Shown: piece by piece, positions 18,101 to 25,285 of the stretch
Position numbering within the stretch: position 1 is the stretch's first letter
Layout of the letters: each line of letters starts with the position of its first letter
Assembly: GCF_000308815.1 (NCBI RefSeq)
Contig: NZ_BAFX01000047.1
Coordinates: 1-64,000 of the forward strand
Source: Nocardia concava NBRC 100430
GTDB lineage: Bacteria > Actinomycetota > Actinomycetes > Mycobacteriales > Mycobacteriaceae
DNA: 64,000 nucleotides
Direction of reading: 5' to 3'
The notes under the pieces: model-generated
Seen by the model: the letters and a program-made list of their open reading frames with translations, nothing else
Databases searched by the model: none
Told to the model about the DNA's origin: nothing
Translations under genes and position numbers: made by a program

Positions 18101-18638
18101 TCCCGAGAGCCGCCAGCGACCGCTCGCTCACCGCGGGCACGGTCGAGGACTTCGACGCCGGATCATCGCCCACCAGCAGCAGCACGCCGCCGCGCGGATT
18201 CACCCCGTACATGTTCGCGTGCCGGATGGCATCGGTGGCCCGGTCCACGCCCGGCCCCTTGCCGTACCAAACACCCACCACGCCATCGTGTGTCGCGGTC
18301 CCGGCGGGCAGATCCGCCTGGCTGCCCCACACCGAGGTGGCGGCGAGTTCCTCGTTGAAGCCCGGCACGAACGCGATGTCGTGCTCGGCCAGCACATTCG
18401 GCATGCCCAGCAGCATCTTGTCGACGCCGCCCAGCGGGCTGCCCTGGTACCCGGAAACGAAGGTGGCCACGCGGTGGCCGCTACGCATATCGCGCACATG
18501 CTGCTCGACGAGCAGTCTCGCGATGGCTTGCACACCGGTCAGCAGGACCGGACCCGCACCGGACCGGTAACGGTCGGCGAGGTCGTAGGGCGTAGCCGGC
18601 TCGGCCTGTCGTACAGGCGCACAGGCAACGTCGGTCAT
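15153..18638 (-). CDS. Indolepyruvate ferredoxin oxidoreductase, fused single-chain type
   Basis: A 1161-residue fused enzyme that oxidatively decarboxylates aryl- or branched 2-oxo acids to acyl-CoA, passing electrons to ferredoxin. The N-terminal TPP/pyrimidine domains are followed by a cysteine motif C-S-G-C-P-H-N near residue 437 and a TPP-binding region with GEGSQWIGQAPF. A ferredoxin-like cluster region (CEGCGDCG near residue 646, then CNTDYSCLDGDCPS) follows. A gamma domain (IAGIGGTGIVTV, about residue 728) completes it. The size and order match the fused IOR of aerobic proteobacteria and actinobacteria. It lies downstream of an AsnC-type gene and upstream of an amino acid dehydrogenase. 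Confidence 0.92.
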   Translation of the reverse strand: MTDVACAPVRQAEPATPYDLADRYRSGAGPVLLTGVQAIARLLVEQHVRDMRSGHRVATFVSGYQGSPLGGVDKMLLGMPNVLAEHDIAFVPGFNEELAATSVWGSQADLPAGTATHDGVVGVWYGKGPGVDRATDAIRHANMYGVNPRGGVLLLVGDDPASKSSTVPAVSERSLAALGIPVLFPRNAREIITMGMQGVALSRASGCIVAMKIVADVADGAWTVDSSVAELPIEVPEIQWEGKTFVYRQRPMAAPADSVLAEADLYGPRWATVRAFGAANELDVIEVDPMGARIGIAATGTTFDAVRQALVDLGVDDAALHRAGIRLLRIGMPYPVGAHRVLEFAHGLEQVIVVEDKTAFIETQIREILYGTTDAPRIIGKLDANGMPLMPFDGELTAGRLLAPLRRVLRDHVELKKAPPPQLSLEVLSAKRTPYFCSGCPHNRSTAIPEGSIGGGGIGCHTLVTLSGRSDSAVTGLTQMGGEGSQWIGQAPFTDVPHLFQNIGDGTFFHSGQLAVQACVAAGVNITYKLLYNEVVAMTGAQDVEGGLTVAKLTHKLTTEGVKQIIICADEPKRHNKKALAKGTLLWHRDRLDEAQKLLREVKGVTVLIYDQHCAADARRQRKRGTLPVRNTRVVINEAVCEGCGDCGTKSNCLSVQPVETEFGRKTRIDQTSCNTDYSCLDGDCPSFVTVEVNPEAKGRKGAKPAKRKTAEPPTVADPGLGAPLGTQNVLIAGIGGTGIVTVNQVLATAALRAGYAVESLDQIGLSQKAGPVLSHLRFATTELEPSNRLTPGSADCIMAIDLLGAADPKNLQYGNPETTVVVASTSQTPTGDMVYDKSVAYPETTSLLDRLAAVSDSMFDLDALAAAQQLFGNTAAANFLMVGAAFQTGGLRLPAAAIEEAITINGVAVAANIAAFRWGRVAIADPEAFAVATEPAAARRAARAVPAELLAGTGFEGEVRRIVELRAGELIGYQNAKVARRYIDTVQAAWTAERAVTDRTDFSEAVARGLYKLTAYKDEYEVARLLVDPAFLDEVKAQVPGGENLTYKLHPPVLRAMGRKKKIGLTPKSHVALKLLAKGKSLRGTKLDPFGYAHVRKVERELLSHYTEMIHRLAVGLTDQTYATATEAAGLPDLVRGYEDVKLGNVELYRTRLRELGLDG

Positions 18639-18799
18639 GAACAGTCACCACACTCTCCACGGCCCAGATCGTGAGCCGCAATGGAAGGGACCAGCGGTCG
18701 GTGCAGCGAAATCTGCCGTGGGGAGTGATCTGTGTCAACAGACGCGCGAAAAGTTGATCAGACTGCTCAAAAGTGATCTACAACACTGTGACGTACGCG
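18639..18799 (-). promoter_or_regulatory. Promoter region of the IFO gene
   Basis: The gap between the AsnC-type gene and the IFO start is locally AT-rich. On the minus strand TTGACA (complement of 18733-18738) is followed 17 bases later by CAGATT, a weak -10. Just upstream are AT-rich half-sites resembling Lrp binding DNA (TGATCA and AAAAGTGATC on the + strand, 18752-18778). Binding by the neighbouring Lrp/AsnC protein is inference. Confidence 0.45.
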
Positions 18800-19276
18800 T
18801 CATTCTGCTCGAGTCAGATGCTCCACCAGGGGCAGCGAGCGGTATTCGATCGGCGTCGCCAGCGCCAGCATGGTCTCGGTGTGCTTGACGCCGGGGATGG
18901 CGTGCACGCGCTGGATGATCGCCAGCAGATCCGGCTGCGACCGCGCCGCGATCCGCACCAGCAGATCGTTGCGGCCGGTGGTGGCGTGCACCTCGAGGAC
19001 GTTCGGGAAGGCCCGCAGCGCCTCGACGATGTCGTTCATCTTGTTCTGATTCAGCTCGATGCCCAGGAACGCGTGCACCGCGAACCCGATCGCCTCCAGA
19101 TCCACATCGGGCGGATAGCCGCGCACCGCCCCGGCCGTCTCCAGCCGTTTCATCCTGGCCTGCACCGTGTTCCGGGCGATCCCGAGCCGCTGCGCCAACT
19201 CCAGGATCGGCACGCGCGGATCGGTCGCCAGCTCCGCCAAAAGCGCGGAATCGAGCCGGTCGATCTTGATGCTCAT
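18800..19276 (-). CDS. Lrp/AsnC family transcriptional regulator
   Basis: Start placed at ATG 19276 (MSIKIDRLD); another possible start lies 15 bases upstream. The 158-residue protein has the Lrp helix-turn-helix (ILELAQRLGIARNTVQARMKRL) and a C-terminal RAM ligand domain (TGRNDLLVRIAARSQPDL, then IPGVKHTETMLAL). Lrp/AsnC proteins respond to amino acids and control their catabolism or transport. It is directly upstream of the IFO gene on the same strand, so it very likely controls the amino-acid catabolic block at 12.3-18.6 kb. Confidence 0.9.
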   Translation of the reverse strand: MSIKIDRLDSALLAELATDPRVPILELAQRLGIARNTVQARMKRLETAGAVRGYPPDVDLEAIGFAVHAFLGIELNQNKMNDIVEALRAFPNVLEVHATTGRNDLLVRIAARSQPDLLAIIQRVHAIPGVKHTETMLALATPIEYRSLPLVEHLTRAE

Positions 19277-19368
19277 ACCGCATTCTCGCACCCGGCCCCG
19301 ACCCTCCCGATAACGTGCGTTCCGGCCTGCTCGATGATCAGGGCGTGAAGCGAGACCGGAGGGGATTC

Positions 19369-19917
19369 ATGAAGGCCAGGTCAATAGCGGTGGTCGCGAT
19401 GGCGGCCGGGGCGGTGTTCGGCGTCAGCGGTTGTCAGGACACGTCCTCGGCGGGGGGCTCCACGACGACGGTGCCCGCGGCGGCCCAGCAACAGGCCGCG
19501 CCGAACGGGAGTGGGCACGGACTGTGTTTCGACCTGAATTCCGGTCTCGCGCAAGACGCGATCGCCAAGCTGTCCCCGCCGCCGGTGGGGAAGTGGCAGA
19601 CCGGGCAAGCCAGTGAGGACAAGATCTCCTCGGGCTGCGACGGGGTGCTGTCGTGGCTGGAGGTCAGCTCGAACGTCAACCACCCTTATACCCACGTGCT
19701 GTTCTTCACCAATGGCACTTACCTCGGGACCGCGACCTCGGATCCGTACATGTACACGATGATCACCGGCAAGACGCGGACGAGCCTGTCGCTGACCTAT
19801 CACTGGCTCAATGACAATGACGCCATGTGCTGCCCGAAGGGCGGGCCGAGCGTCGTCACCTTCACCTTGAACGGCACCAAGGTCACCGCGAACGGGCAGT
19901 TCCCGCCGCACGGCTGA
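19369..19917 (+). CDS. LppP/LprE family lipoprotein
   Basis: ATG 19369 follows GGAGGGG closely and gives a 182-residue precursor with a lipobox VSGC (FGVSGCQD). After a Thr/Ala/Gln linker, the mature domain shows the LppP/LprE pattern: HVLFFTNGTYLGTAT, then LTYHWLNDNDAMCCPKGG, with the paired cysteines and the W-L-x-x-D-D-like block of the mycobacterial family. The family is exported and lipid-anchored. Its role is not established beyond links to envelope and persistence. It is a monocistronic gene between the AsnC regulator and a membrane-protein pair. Confidence 0.85.
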   Translation: MKARSIAVVAMAAGAVFGVSGCQDTSSAGGSTTTVPAAAQQQAAPNGSGHGLCFDLNSGLAQDAIAKLSPPPVGKWQTGQASEDKISSGCDGVLSWLEVSSNVNHPYTHVLFFTNGTYLGTATSDPYMYTMITGKTRTSLSLTYHWLNDNDAMCCPKGGPSVVTFTLNGTKVTANGQFPPHG

Positions 19918-19966
19918 CCGAGCCCGCCTGAGCAAACTGACCGGTCGGACCGGGTATTTGCCGCGA

Positions 19967-20016
19967 ACTCATTATGGACAGTGTCACTATCGATAATTAC
20001 GCTATCCATTATGAGT
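19967..20016. promoter_or_regulatory. 50-base imperfect palindrome overlapping a start codon
   Basis: The sequence from ACTCATTATGG (19967) to CCATTATGAGT (20016) is a palindrome centred on TATCGATA, matching at 20 of 25 positions per arm. It contains the whole region where RNA polymerase and ribosome would bind for the following gene, including its ATG (20011). The size suggests two regulator dimers, for example TetR-like. No regulator gene is adjacent. Confidence 0.6.
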
Positions 20017-20937
20017 ATCGCGGCTGTCACCCCTGTTCCCCTTCGATCGCGTTGGCATCTCCCGCTGCTGTGGCTGGCGGCGGCCATGTTCGCGCTGGTG
20101 GTGTTCTCCGTGGGCGGGATGGTGATCGACCATCGGGTCATCACCGGCCTGCCCGCCTGGGACAAACCGGCGAAATTCGCTCTCTCCGTGCTGATTTACG
20201 CGGTGACCTGGGCCTGGCTCATTCCGCAGCTACCCAGGGGGCGGCGCCTCGCCGAACGGGCCGGGACCGTGGCCGCGGTCATGCTGGGCGTGGAGATGGT
20301 CGCCATCGTGATCCAGGTGGTGCGCGGAACCACCAGCCATTTCAATGTGAGCTCGCCCCTGAACAGCACGATCTGGTACGTGATGGCCGCGTCGATCGGC
20401 GCGCTGTGGCTGGCCACCGCGGTGATCGCGGTGGTGCTGTTCCGCAACCCCGGCCCGGACCGGGCGCGCAACCTCGCGTTCCGCTACGGGACCGTGCTGT
20501 CCCTGATCGGAATGGGGTTGGGGCTGTTGATGGTCGGGCCCAAGGCGGGCCAGCACGACGTTCCGCGCACCATCTCGGGCGCGCACACCGTGGGCCTGGC
20601 CGACGGCGGGCCGGGACTGCCGCTGCTCGGATGGAGCACCGTCGGCGGGGATTTGCGGATTCCGCATTTCGTGGGAATCCATGCCCTGCAGGTGATTCCG
20701 CTGATCGTCATCGCGTTCGAACTGCTGGCGCACCGCTCGCGGTCGTTCGGCGAGGTACGTACGCGAGCAACCCTCGTCACCGTCGCGACCGGCGCGTACA
20801 CCGCACTGCTGGGATTGGTGACCTGGCAGGCGCTACGCGGGGAGTCGATAGTGCATCCACAAGCGCCGACCCTCATCGCGCTGGCCGTCATCGCCGCCGC
20901 GACCGCCGCCGCCACCGTCTGGGCGGTGCGTCGATGA
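20011..20937 (+). CDS. Polytopic membrane protein, unknown
   Basis: ATG 20011 gives 308 residues with about eight hydrophobic helices and short polar loops. An in-frame GTG 30 bases upstream is also possible. Neither has a good ribosome site, so the mRNA may be leaderless. The loop DKPAKFALSVLIYAVTWAWL and the HFNVSSPLNS block look conserved-type, but I cannot name a family. Its stop overlaps the start of the DUF4281 gene (ATGA), so the two are translationally coupled and probably act together in the membrane. A long palindrome covers the promoter and start. Confidence 0.75.
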   Translation: MSIAAVTPVPLRSRWHLPLLWLAAAMFALVVFSVGGMVIDHRVITGLPAWDKPAKFALSVLIYAVTWAWLIPQLPRGRRLAERAGTVAAVMLGVEMVAIVIQVVRGTTSHFNVSSPLNSTIWYVMAASIGALWLATAVIAVVLFRNPGPDRARNLAFRYGTVLSLIGMGLGLLMVGPKAGQHDVPRTISGAHTVGLADGGPGLPLLGWSTVGGDLRIPHFVGIHALQVIPLIVIAFELLAHRSRSFGEVRTRATLVTVATGAYTALLGLVTWQALRGESIVHPQAPTLIALAVIAAATAAATVWAVRR

Positions 20938-21389
20938 CCACCACCCTGTTCAACCTCGTCTTCTGGCTGGCCGCCCCGTTCTGGGCCGCCATGATCTTCG
21001 CCCCGGGGCATCGGTGGACCGCGAAACTCGTTGCCTCGCCGCTGATCGCGGTCCCACCGCTGCTGATCTACCTGGTGATCATGCTGCCGCACTTCTCCCA
21101 GTTCTTCACCGCGATGACGCGCCCCGATCTCACCACGCTGACCGAATTGCTGGGCAGCGCACCGGGATCCGCCGCCACCTGGTCACACCTCATCGGCTTC
21201 GATCTGTTCATCGGCCGCTGGATCTACCTGGACAGCCGCGACCGCCGGATCTCCGCGTTCCTGACCTCGCCGATCCTGTTCCTCACCATCTTCTTCTCTC
21301 CGATCGGACTGCTGTCGTATCTCGTTGTCCGCGAGGTGAAGAAGACTCCGGAGGTGCGGGATCAGCGGGTCGGCGCCAGGTGGCTGTAG
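20934..21389 (+). CDS. DUF4281 / ABA4-like membrane protein
   Basis: A 151-residue membrane protein overlapping the previous stop by 4 bases. The block WSHLIGFDLFIGRWIYLDSR, followed by FLTSPILFLTIFFSPIGLLSYLVVR, is the ABA4-like (DUF4281) signature. Plant ABA4 is needed for neoxanthin formation, but the bacterial members have no known reaction. About four hydrophobic segments are present. The last 28 bases overlap the convergent SGNH hydrolase gene. Coupling with the upstream membrane protein suggests a joint function. Confidence 0.82.
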   Translation: MTTTLFNLVFWLAAPFWAAMIFAPGHRWTAKLVASPLIAVPPLLIYLVIMLPHFSQFFTAMTRPDLTTLTELLGSAPGSAATWSHLIGFDLFIGRWIYLDSRDRRISAFLTSPILFLTIFFSPIGLLSYLVVREVKKTPEVRDQRVGARWL

Positions 21390-22369
21390 ACCTCGGCGGC
21401 GACAGCGGTGTCGTTGCGCGGGGTCGGATGGAACGGCAGGCCGACCAGGCTGACCCGGGGATCCATGACGGCGAGCAGCCAAGGGTCGGGGGAGCACAGG
21501 CCGTGGCCGGCGGTGGGGATCCGGGAGTCGACGAAATCGATCGAAAGGATCTGGGCGGCTTCGCGTTCGGCGTCGTTGATGCGGTTCCAGTAGGCGGTGA
21601 TGGCGCCGCCGCGCGGCTGCACGTAGCGGTAGACGCCCATGATGTCGAGGCACCAGGTGGCCGAACTCTCCGGCGCCAGTTCGGGATAGCCGACCAGCTG
21701 GATGGTGGCGTTCGGGGCGTAGTACTTGATGTACTCGACGACCTTGCGGATGCGGTCCGCGTAGGCGGGCCCGGTGACCGCGTTCAGGTCGAGCCAGCGG
21801 CCCTGGGCCACCGCGTCCGGATCGCAGCCCTGGGTGGTGTTGAACGCGCAGGCCAGCTGGGTGGGGGCGTCGGCGGCGGTCGCGGTGTCGCGGGGCCATT
21901 CGTCGTTGGCGCCCAACTGGATCGCCACCACCTTGGTGCGCGGACCGAACGCGCCGTTCTTGGTGGCCTTGATCGCCAGCTGCGACAGGGTGTATCCGTC
22001 GCGGCCGGGGACCTTCTGCCCGGAGGAGGTCACCGGGCCGCTGTCGATCGAGGCGTTGGTGCAGGTGGCGTTCTCGAAATCGGCTGGGGCGACACCCATC
22101 AGCGCGCTCAGCTGGACGGGCCAGGAGGTGTCGCGGTGCAGGCACTCGTGGGACGCGGGGTCGTTGTTGCCGTCGCATCTGACCAGGACACCGTCGCAGG
22201 CGGGGTTCGCGGCGAACGAATCACCCAGCACCACCAGTGTTTTGCCTGCCGCCGGGGTCGGTTCGTCGGCGGCGGCGGTGCCTATCGAGCCGGTCGCGGC
22301 GAGCATGGCGACGGCGGCGGCCAGCCGTAGCGGGAACACGGCTCGGCCGCGGGTCCTGAAATTGATCAT
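21362..22369 (-). CDS. Exported SGNH/GDSL hydrolase, paralogue A
   Basis: A 335-residue precursor with a signal peptide cleaved near residue 34 (TAAADEP). Block I is VVLGDSF with Ser51. The block III-type GxND is QLGANDEW, and the C-terminal FHPTPRND gives the catalytic histidine. SGNH enzymes are esterases or acyl-hydrolases acting on lipids, acylated sugars or cell-wall esters. Conserved cysteines (CDGVLVRCDG, CTNASID, CAFN...GC) suggest disulfides outside the cell. A paralogue lies at 23994-24989 with a membrane glycosyltransferase between them, all on the minus strand. Confidence 0.87.
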   Translation of the reverse strand: MINFRTRGRAVFPLRLAAAVAMLAATGSIGTAAADEPTPAAGKTLVVLGDSFAANPACDGVLVRCDGNNDPASHECLHRDTSWPVQLSALMGVAPADFENATCTNASIDSGPVTSSGQKVPGRDGYTLSQLAIKATKNGAFGPRTKVVAIQLGANDEWPRDTATAADAPTQLACAFNTTQGCDPDAVAQGRWLDLNAVTGPAYADRIRKVVEYIKYYAPNATIQLVGYPELAPESSATWCLDIMGVYRYVQPRGGAITAYWNRINDAEREAAQILSIDFVDSRIPTAGHGLCSPDPWLLAVMDPRVSLVGLPFHPTPRNDTAVAAEVYSHLAPTR

Positions 22370-22398
22370 GCAAATCCTCTATGAATGTGTCGGCTATC

Positions 22399-23952
22399 TC
22401 AAGTCGCCGGTGGGACAACCATATAGGTCAACTTCGGCCAGGCAACCGACATGGGTACCAGTGGATCGCGGCAGATCCAGACCGTCATGTTGTGGTTCTC
22501 GCCGGCGATGCCGAGTGGGTTGTCCATCCGCAGCGCGGGCGTGGTCCGGGCGAAATTGGCCAGGAAGGCACGCTTCTCGGGTCCGTCGTTGGGGCCGACC
22601 CACAGCACGGTGGTGGCCGAGTCCGGCGGTGGACCCCATTGCGCGAAGCCGCGATTGGGGCTGTACGCCGGCGGGAGCCATTGGAACCGGCCGTACTGGT
22701 CGAGGGCGCCGGCTTGGTTGTAGGCCGCCGCGACGACCACGGCGTTCGATCGCTCGGCGGGCGGCAGGCCGATGGCCACCGTGTGCACCGCGTCGGCCAG
22801 GTCGGCCCAGTCGTCATTGCCGTAGTGCTGCAGGAATCCCCAGTAACCAATGGTGGTCGCGTGGATCCAGCTCTTCGGATAGGGCAGCATCGCCAGCAAC
22901 GCGGCCAGTATCGCGGTGAGCACGGTCAATCCGGTGAACAGCCGCCGCAGCGGGGAGCGGGCGCCGGGGGTGTCGAGCAGCCCGGACAGCACCGCCGCGC
23001 CGGCGCCGAGGATCGCGGGCACGATTCCGGCGACGTAGTAGGACCGGCCGTGCGACGCGACCACCAGGACCACCATGAGCAAGGCCGCGATCAGTACGAA
23101 TCGATACGGCCGCAGTTTCGGCGAGCGGGCCAGGCCGTACAAGCCGAGCACGCCCAGACCGCCGCCGAGGAAGCCGGTGACCACCATGATCGCGATGACG
23201 GTGCCGAGCTGGCCGCCGTCGCTGCCCGAGGTCTCCTGGGCGATGGCGTGGTTGGTCGCCAGCTGCGGCCAGTCGTGGGACGCCTGCCAGAGCAGGGCGG
23301 GAGTCATCGCGGCAGCGAGGATCAGCAGTCCGAGCCACAGGGCGGGGCGGCGCAGGATCTCCCGGGGTCCGGCGACGAGGATGCCGAAGGCGACGCACGC
23401 GCCCAGCATGAGCACCAGCCATTTGTCCTGTACGTCGATCGCAGCGGCGACGCCTGCCGCGATGAGCAACCGGTCCCGGCGGGTGCGCACCCAGCGGACC
23501 AGCAGCCAGATGATCAACGCCTGGCAGGCCACATCGAAGGCGACGCTGTCCAGCACGGTGTAGGCGAAGATGAACGGCGAGGCGGCGTAGCCCGCCGCGG
23601 CCAGCAGCTGATACCGCGGCCGCGCACCGCATTCGAAGGCCACCGCGGCGGTCAGGACCGATACCACGATGAGGAACAGCAGTCCGGGAATGCGCAACGC
23701 GATCACCGATCCGGGCGCGATCAGATCGCACAGCCGGGCGATCAGCGGGATCGCCGGACCGTTGTCGACGTAGCTGACCGCCAGCCGCCGCCCGCACGCC
23801 AGGTAGTACAGCTCGTCACCGGCCAGCTGGAACCGCGCCGCGGAGACCGACCAGACCAGCGTGATCAGGCCCGAGACCAGCAGGACGCCGCGCCACGCGA
23901 AAAGCGGCGGCGCGGAGGTCGATTCGGACTCGGGGGTGTAGGTCAGCGTCAT
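22399..23952 (-). CDS. GT39/ArnT-like polyprenyl-phosphate-sugar glycosyltransferase
   Basis: ATG 23952 has GGAGA about 8 bases upstream and gives 517 residues with about 10-12 membrane helices. The first external loop carries the catalytic acidic pair in AGDELYYLACGRR, matching the D-E-x-Y-Y motif of GT-C enzymes of the PMT/ArnT type. A soluble C-terminal domain of about 120 residues follows. Such enzymes transfer a sugar from a polyprenyl-phosphate donor to a protein, lipid or polysaccharide outside the membrane. It is placed between two paralogous SGNH hydrolases, so a shared envelope glycan or glycolipid substrate is plausible. Confidence 0.87.
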   Translation of the reverse strand: MTLTYTPESESTSAPPLFAWRGVLLVSGLITLVWSVSAARFQLAGDELYYLACGRRLAVSYVDNGPAIPLIARLCDLIAPGSVIALRIPGLLFLIVVSVLTAAVAFECGARPRYQLLAAAGYAASPFIFAYTVLDSVAFDVACQALIIWLLVRWVRTRRDRLLIAAGVAAAIDVQDKWLVLMLGACVAFGILVAGPREILRRPALWLGLLILAAAMTPALLWQASHDWPQLATNHAIAQETSGSDGGQLGTVIAIMVVTGFLGGGLGVLGLYGLARSPKLRPYRFVLIAALLMVVLVVASHGRSYYVAGIVPAILGAGAAVLSGLLDTPGARSPLRRLFTGLTVLTAILAALLAMLPYPKSWIHATTIGYWGFLQHYGNDDWADLADAVHTVAIGLPPAERSNAVVVAAAYNQAGALDQYGRFQWLPPAYSPNRGFAQWGPPPDSATTVLWVGPNDGPEKRAFLANFARTTPALRMDNPLGIAGENHNMTVWICRDPLVPMSVAWPKLTYMVVPPAT

Positions 23953-23993
23953 TACTTCTCCGGTGGCGGTGCTCGACCTGGGTTGGGGCCGGG

Positions 23994-24989
23994 TCAGTTG
24001 GTCTGTGCGACATGGCCGTAGACGGCGGCGGCCACGGCGGCGTCCCCGCGGGCCGAGGGGTGGAAGGGCAGACCGCCGTGTTGCGGATCCAGGAATCCGT
24101 TGAACCACGGATCGGGGGAGCAGAGGTCGTGACCGGCGGTCGGCGGCTTCACATCGACGAAATCGATGCCCAGCGAACCGGCAGCATAGCGCTCGGCATC
24201 CTGCAGGCGATTCCAGTACTCGACCATGGCGCGGGCCCGCGGCTGGACCCAGCGGGCGGTGCCGAGGAAGTCGGCGCACCACTGCCCGGAGCCCGCGGGC
24301 ATCACCTCGGGATAACCGACCAGTTCGATCTTCGCGTTGGGCGCGTAGTACTTCACGTACTCGACGACCTTGCGCACGCGGTCGGCGTAGGCCGGGCCGG
24401 TGACCGCGGCGGGATCGGGCCACCGGTCCTCGGCGACCGCGTTCTCGTCACAGCCCCGCAGGAGGTCGAATACGCAGGTGAACACGCTCGAGGCCGCGGG
24501 GGTGACCGCACCGTCCTTGGGCCAGGCGTCGTTGAAGCCCAGCTGGATCGCGACCACCCGGGTGCGCGGACCGAACGATCCGTTCTTCGCGGCCGCGAGC
24601 GCCTCCTGGGCCAGGGTGAATCCGTCGCGGCCCGGGACCGTTTCGCCGGTCGAGGTCGTCGGCCCGGTGTCGATCGTGGCGCTCGAGCACGAATTGTTCT
24701 CGAGGTCTTCGGGATCGAGGCCCATCAGCGCGCCGAGCTGGACCGGCCACGAGGTCGGCCCGTGCAGGCAGGCACGCAGACCCGTAGTGTCCGGGTCCAC
24801 GCATTTCACGAATATCGCATCGCACGGCGGGTTCGCCGTGTAGGAATCACCCAGCACGACCAGCGTGCGGCCCGGGGCCGGAGCGGGCTCGGCATCGGCC
24901 GTACCCACCGAAGCCGCCGCGGCGAGGACGCCCACGGCGGCCACGCGCAGCAGGTGAAACGCCCTGCCCGGGGTCCAGGAACTGGTCAA
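23994..24989 (-). CDS. Exported SGNH/GDSL hydrolase, paralogue B
   Basis: A 331-residue precursor with a signal peptide cleaved near residue 32. The blocks match paralogue A closely: VVLGDSY (Ser49), QLGFNDAW, cysteine-rich segments (CDAIFVKC, CSSATID, CVFDLLRGC) and GLPFHPSARGD at the end. It is the first gene of a probable operon (B, then GT39, then A). The gap to the GT39 gene is 41 bases. The two hydrolases share gene order, length and motifs, so they arose by duplication. Their difference in substrate, if any, is not visible. Confidence 0.87.
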   Translation of the reverse strand: MTSSWTPGRAFHLLRVAAVGVLAAAASVGTADAEPAPAPGRTLVVLGDSYTANPPCDAIFVKCVDPDTTGLRACLHGPTSWPVQLGALMGLDPEDLENNSCSSATIDTGPTTSTGETVPGRDGFTLAQEALAAAKNGSFGPRTRVVAIQLGFNDAWPKDGAVTPAASSVFTCVFDLLRGCDENAVAEDRWPDPAAVTGPAYADRVRKVVEYVKYYAPNAKIELVGYPEVMPAGSGQWCADFLGTARWVQPRARAMVEYWNRLQDAERYAAGSLGIDFVDVKPPTAGHDLCSPDPWFNGFLDPQHGGLPFHPSARGDAAVAAAVYGHVAQTN

Positions 24990-25285
24990 TGCACATCCTC
25001 GTCGCGCCTACAGGTCAAGCAAAATAATGCTGTTTCACTTTATGGGCAAGCAGTTGCTCGGTGGGCGGGATTCGGACAGGAAGCCCCGAATTACTGGGGC
25101 ACACAGCACTTGCCGCCGGGGCGCGCAGCACTCGCTACTCGGTTCGCCTTACTCGGTGCGCGGCCCCGGCTACGCGTCGATTCGGGTAGTTGGCTACGCG
25201 TTATCGGCGTTGCGCGCGGGGCAATGATGAGGTCATGCCGCTCCTCGGAGCGGCGGGCAAGACTCCCGCTCGAAAGAAGACCATC

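Noticed and set aside
14967-18674. A very long + strand open frame opposite the indolepyruvate oxidoreductase gene
   Set aside because: It is antisense to a gene with clear catalytic motifs, and its product is rich in Gln, His, Arg and Gly without domains. Long antisense frames are common in high-GC DNA.
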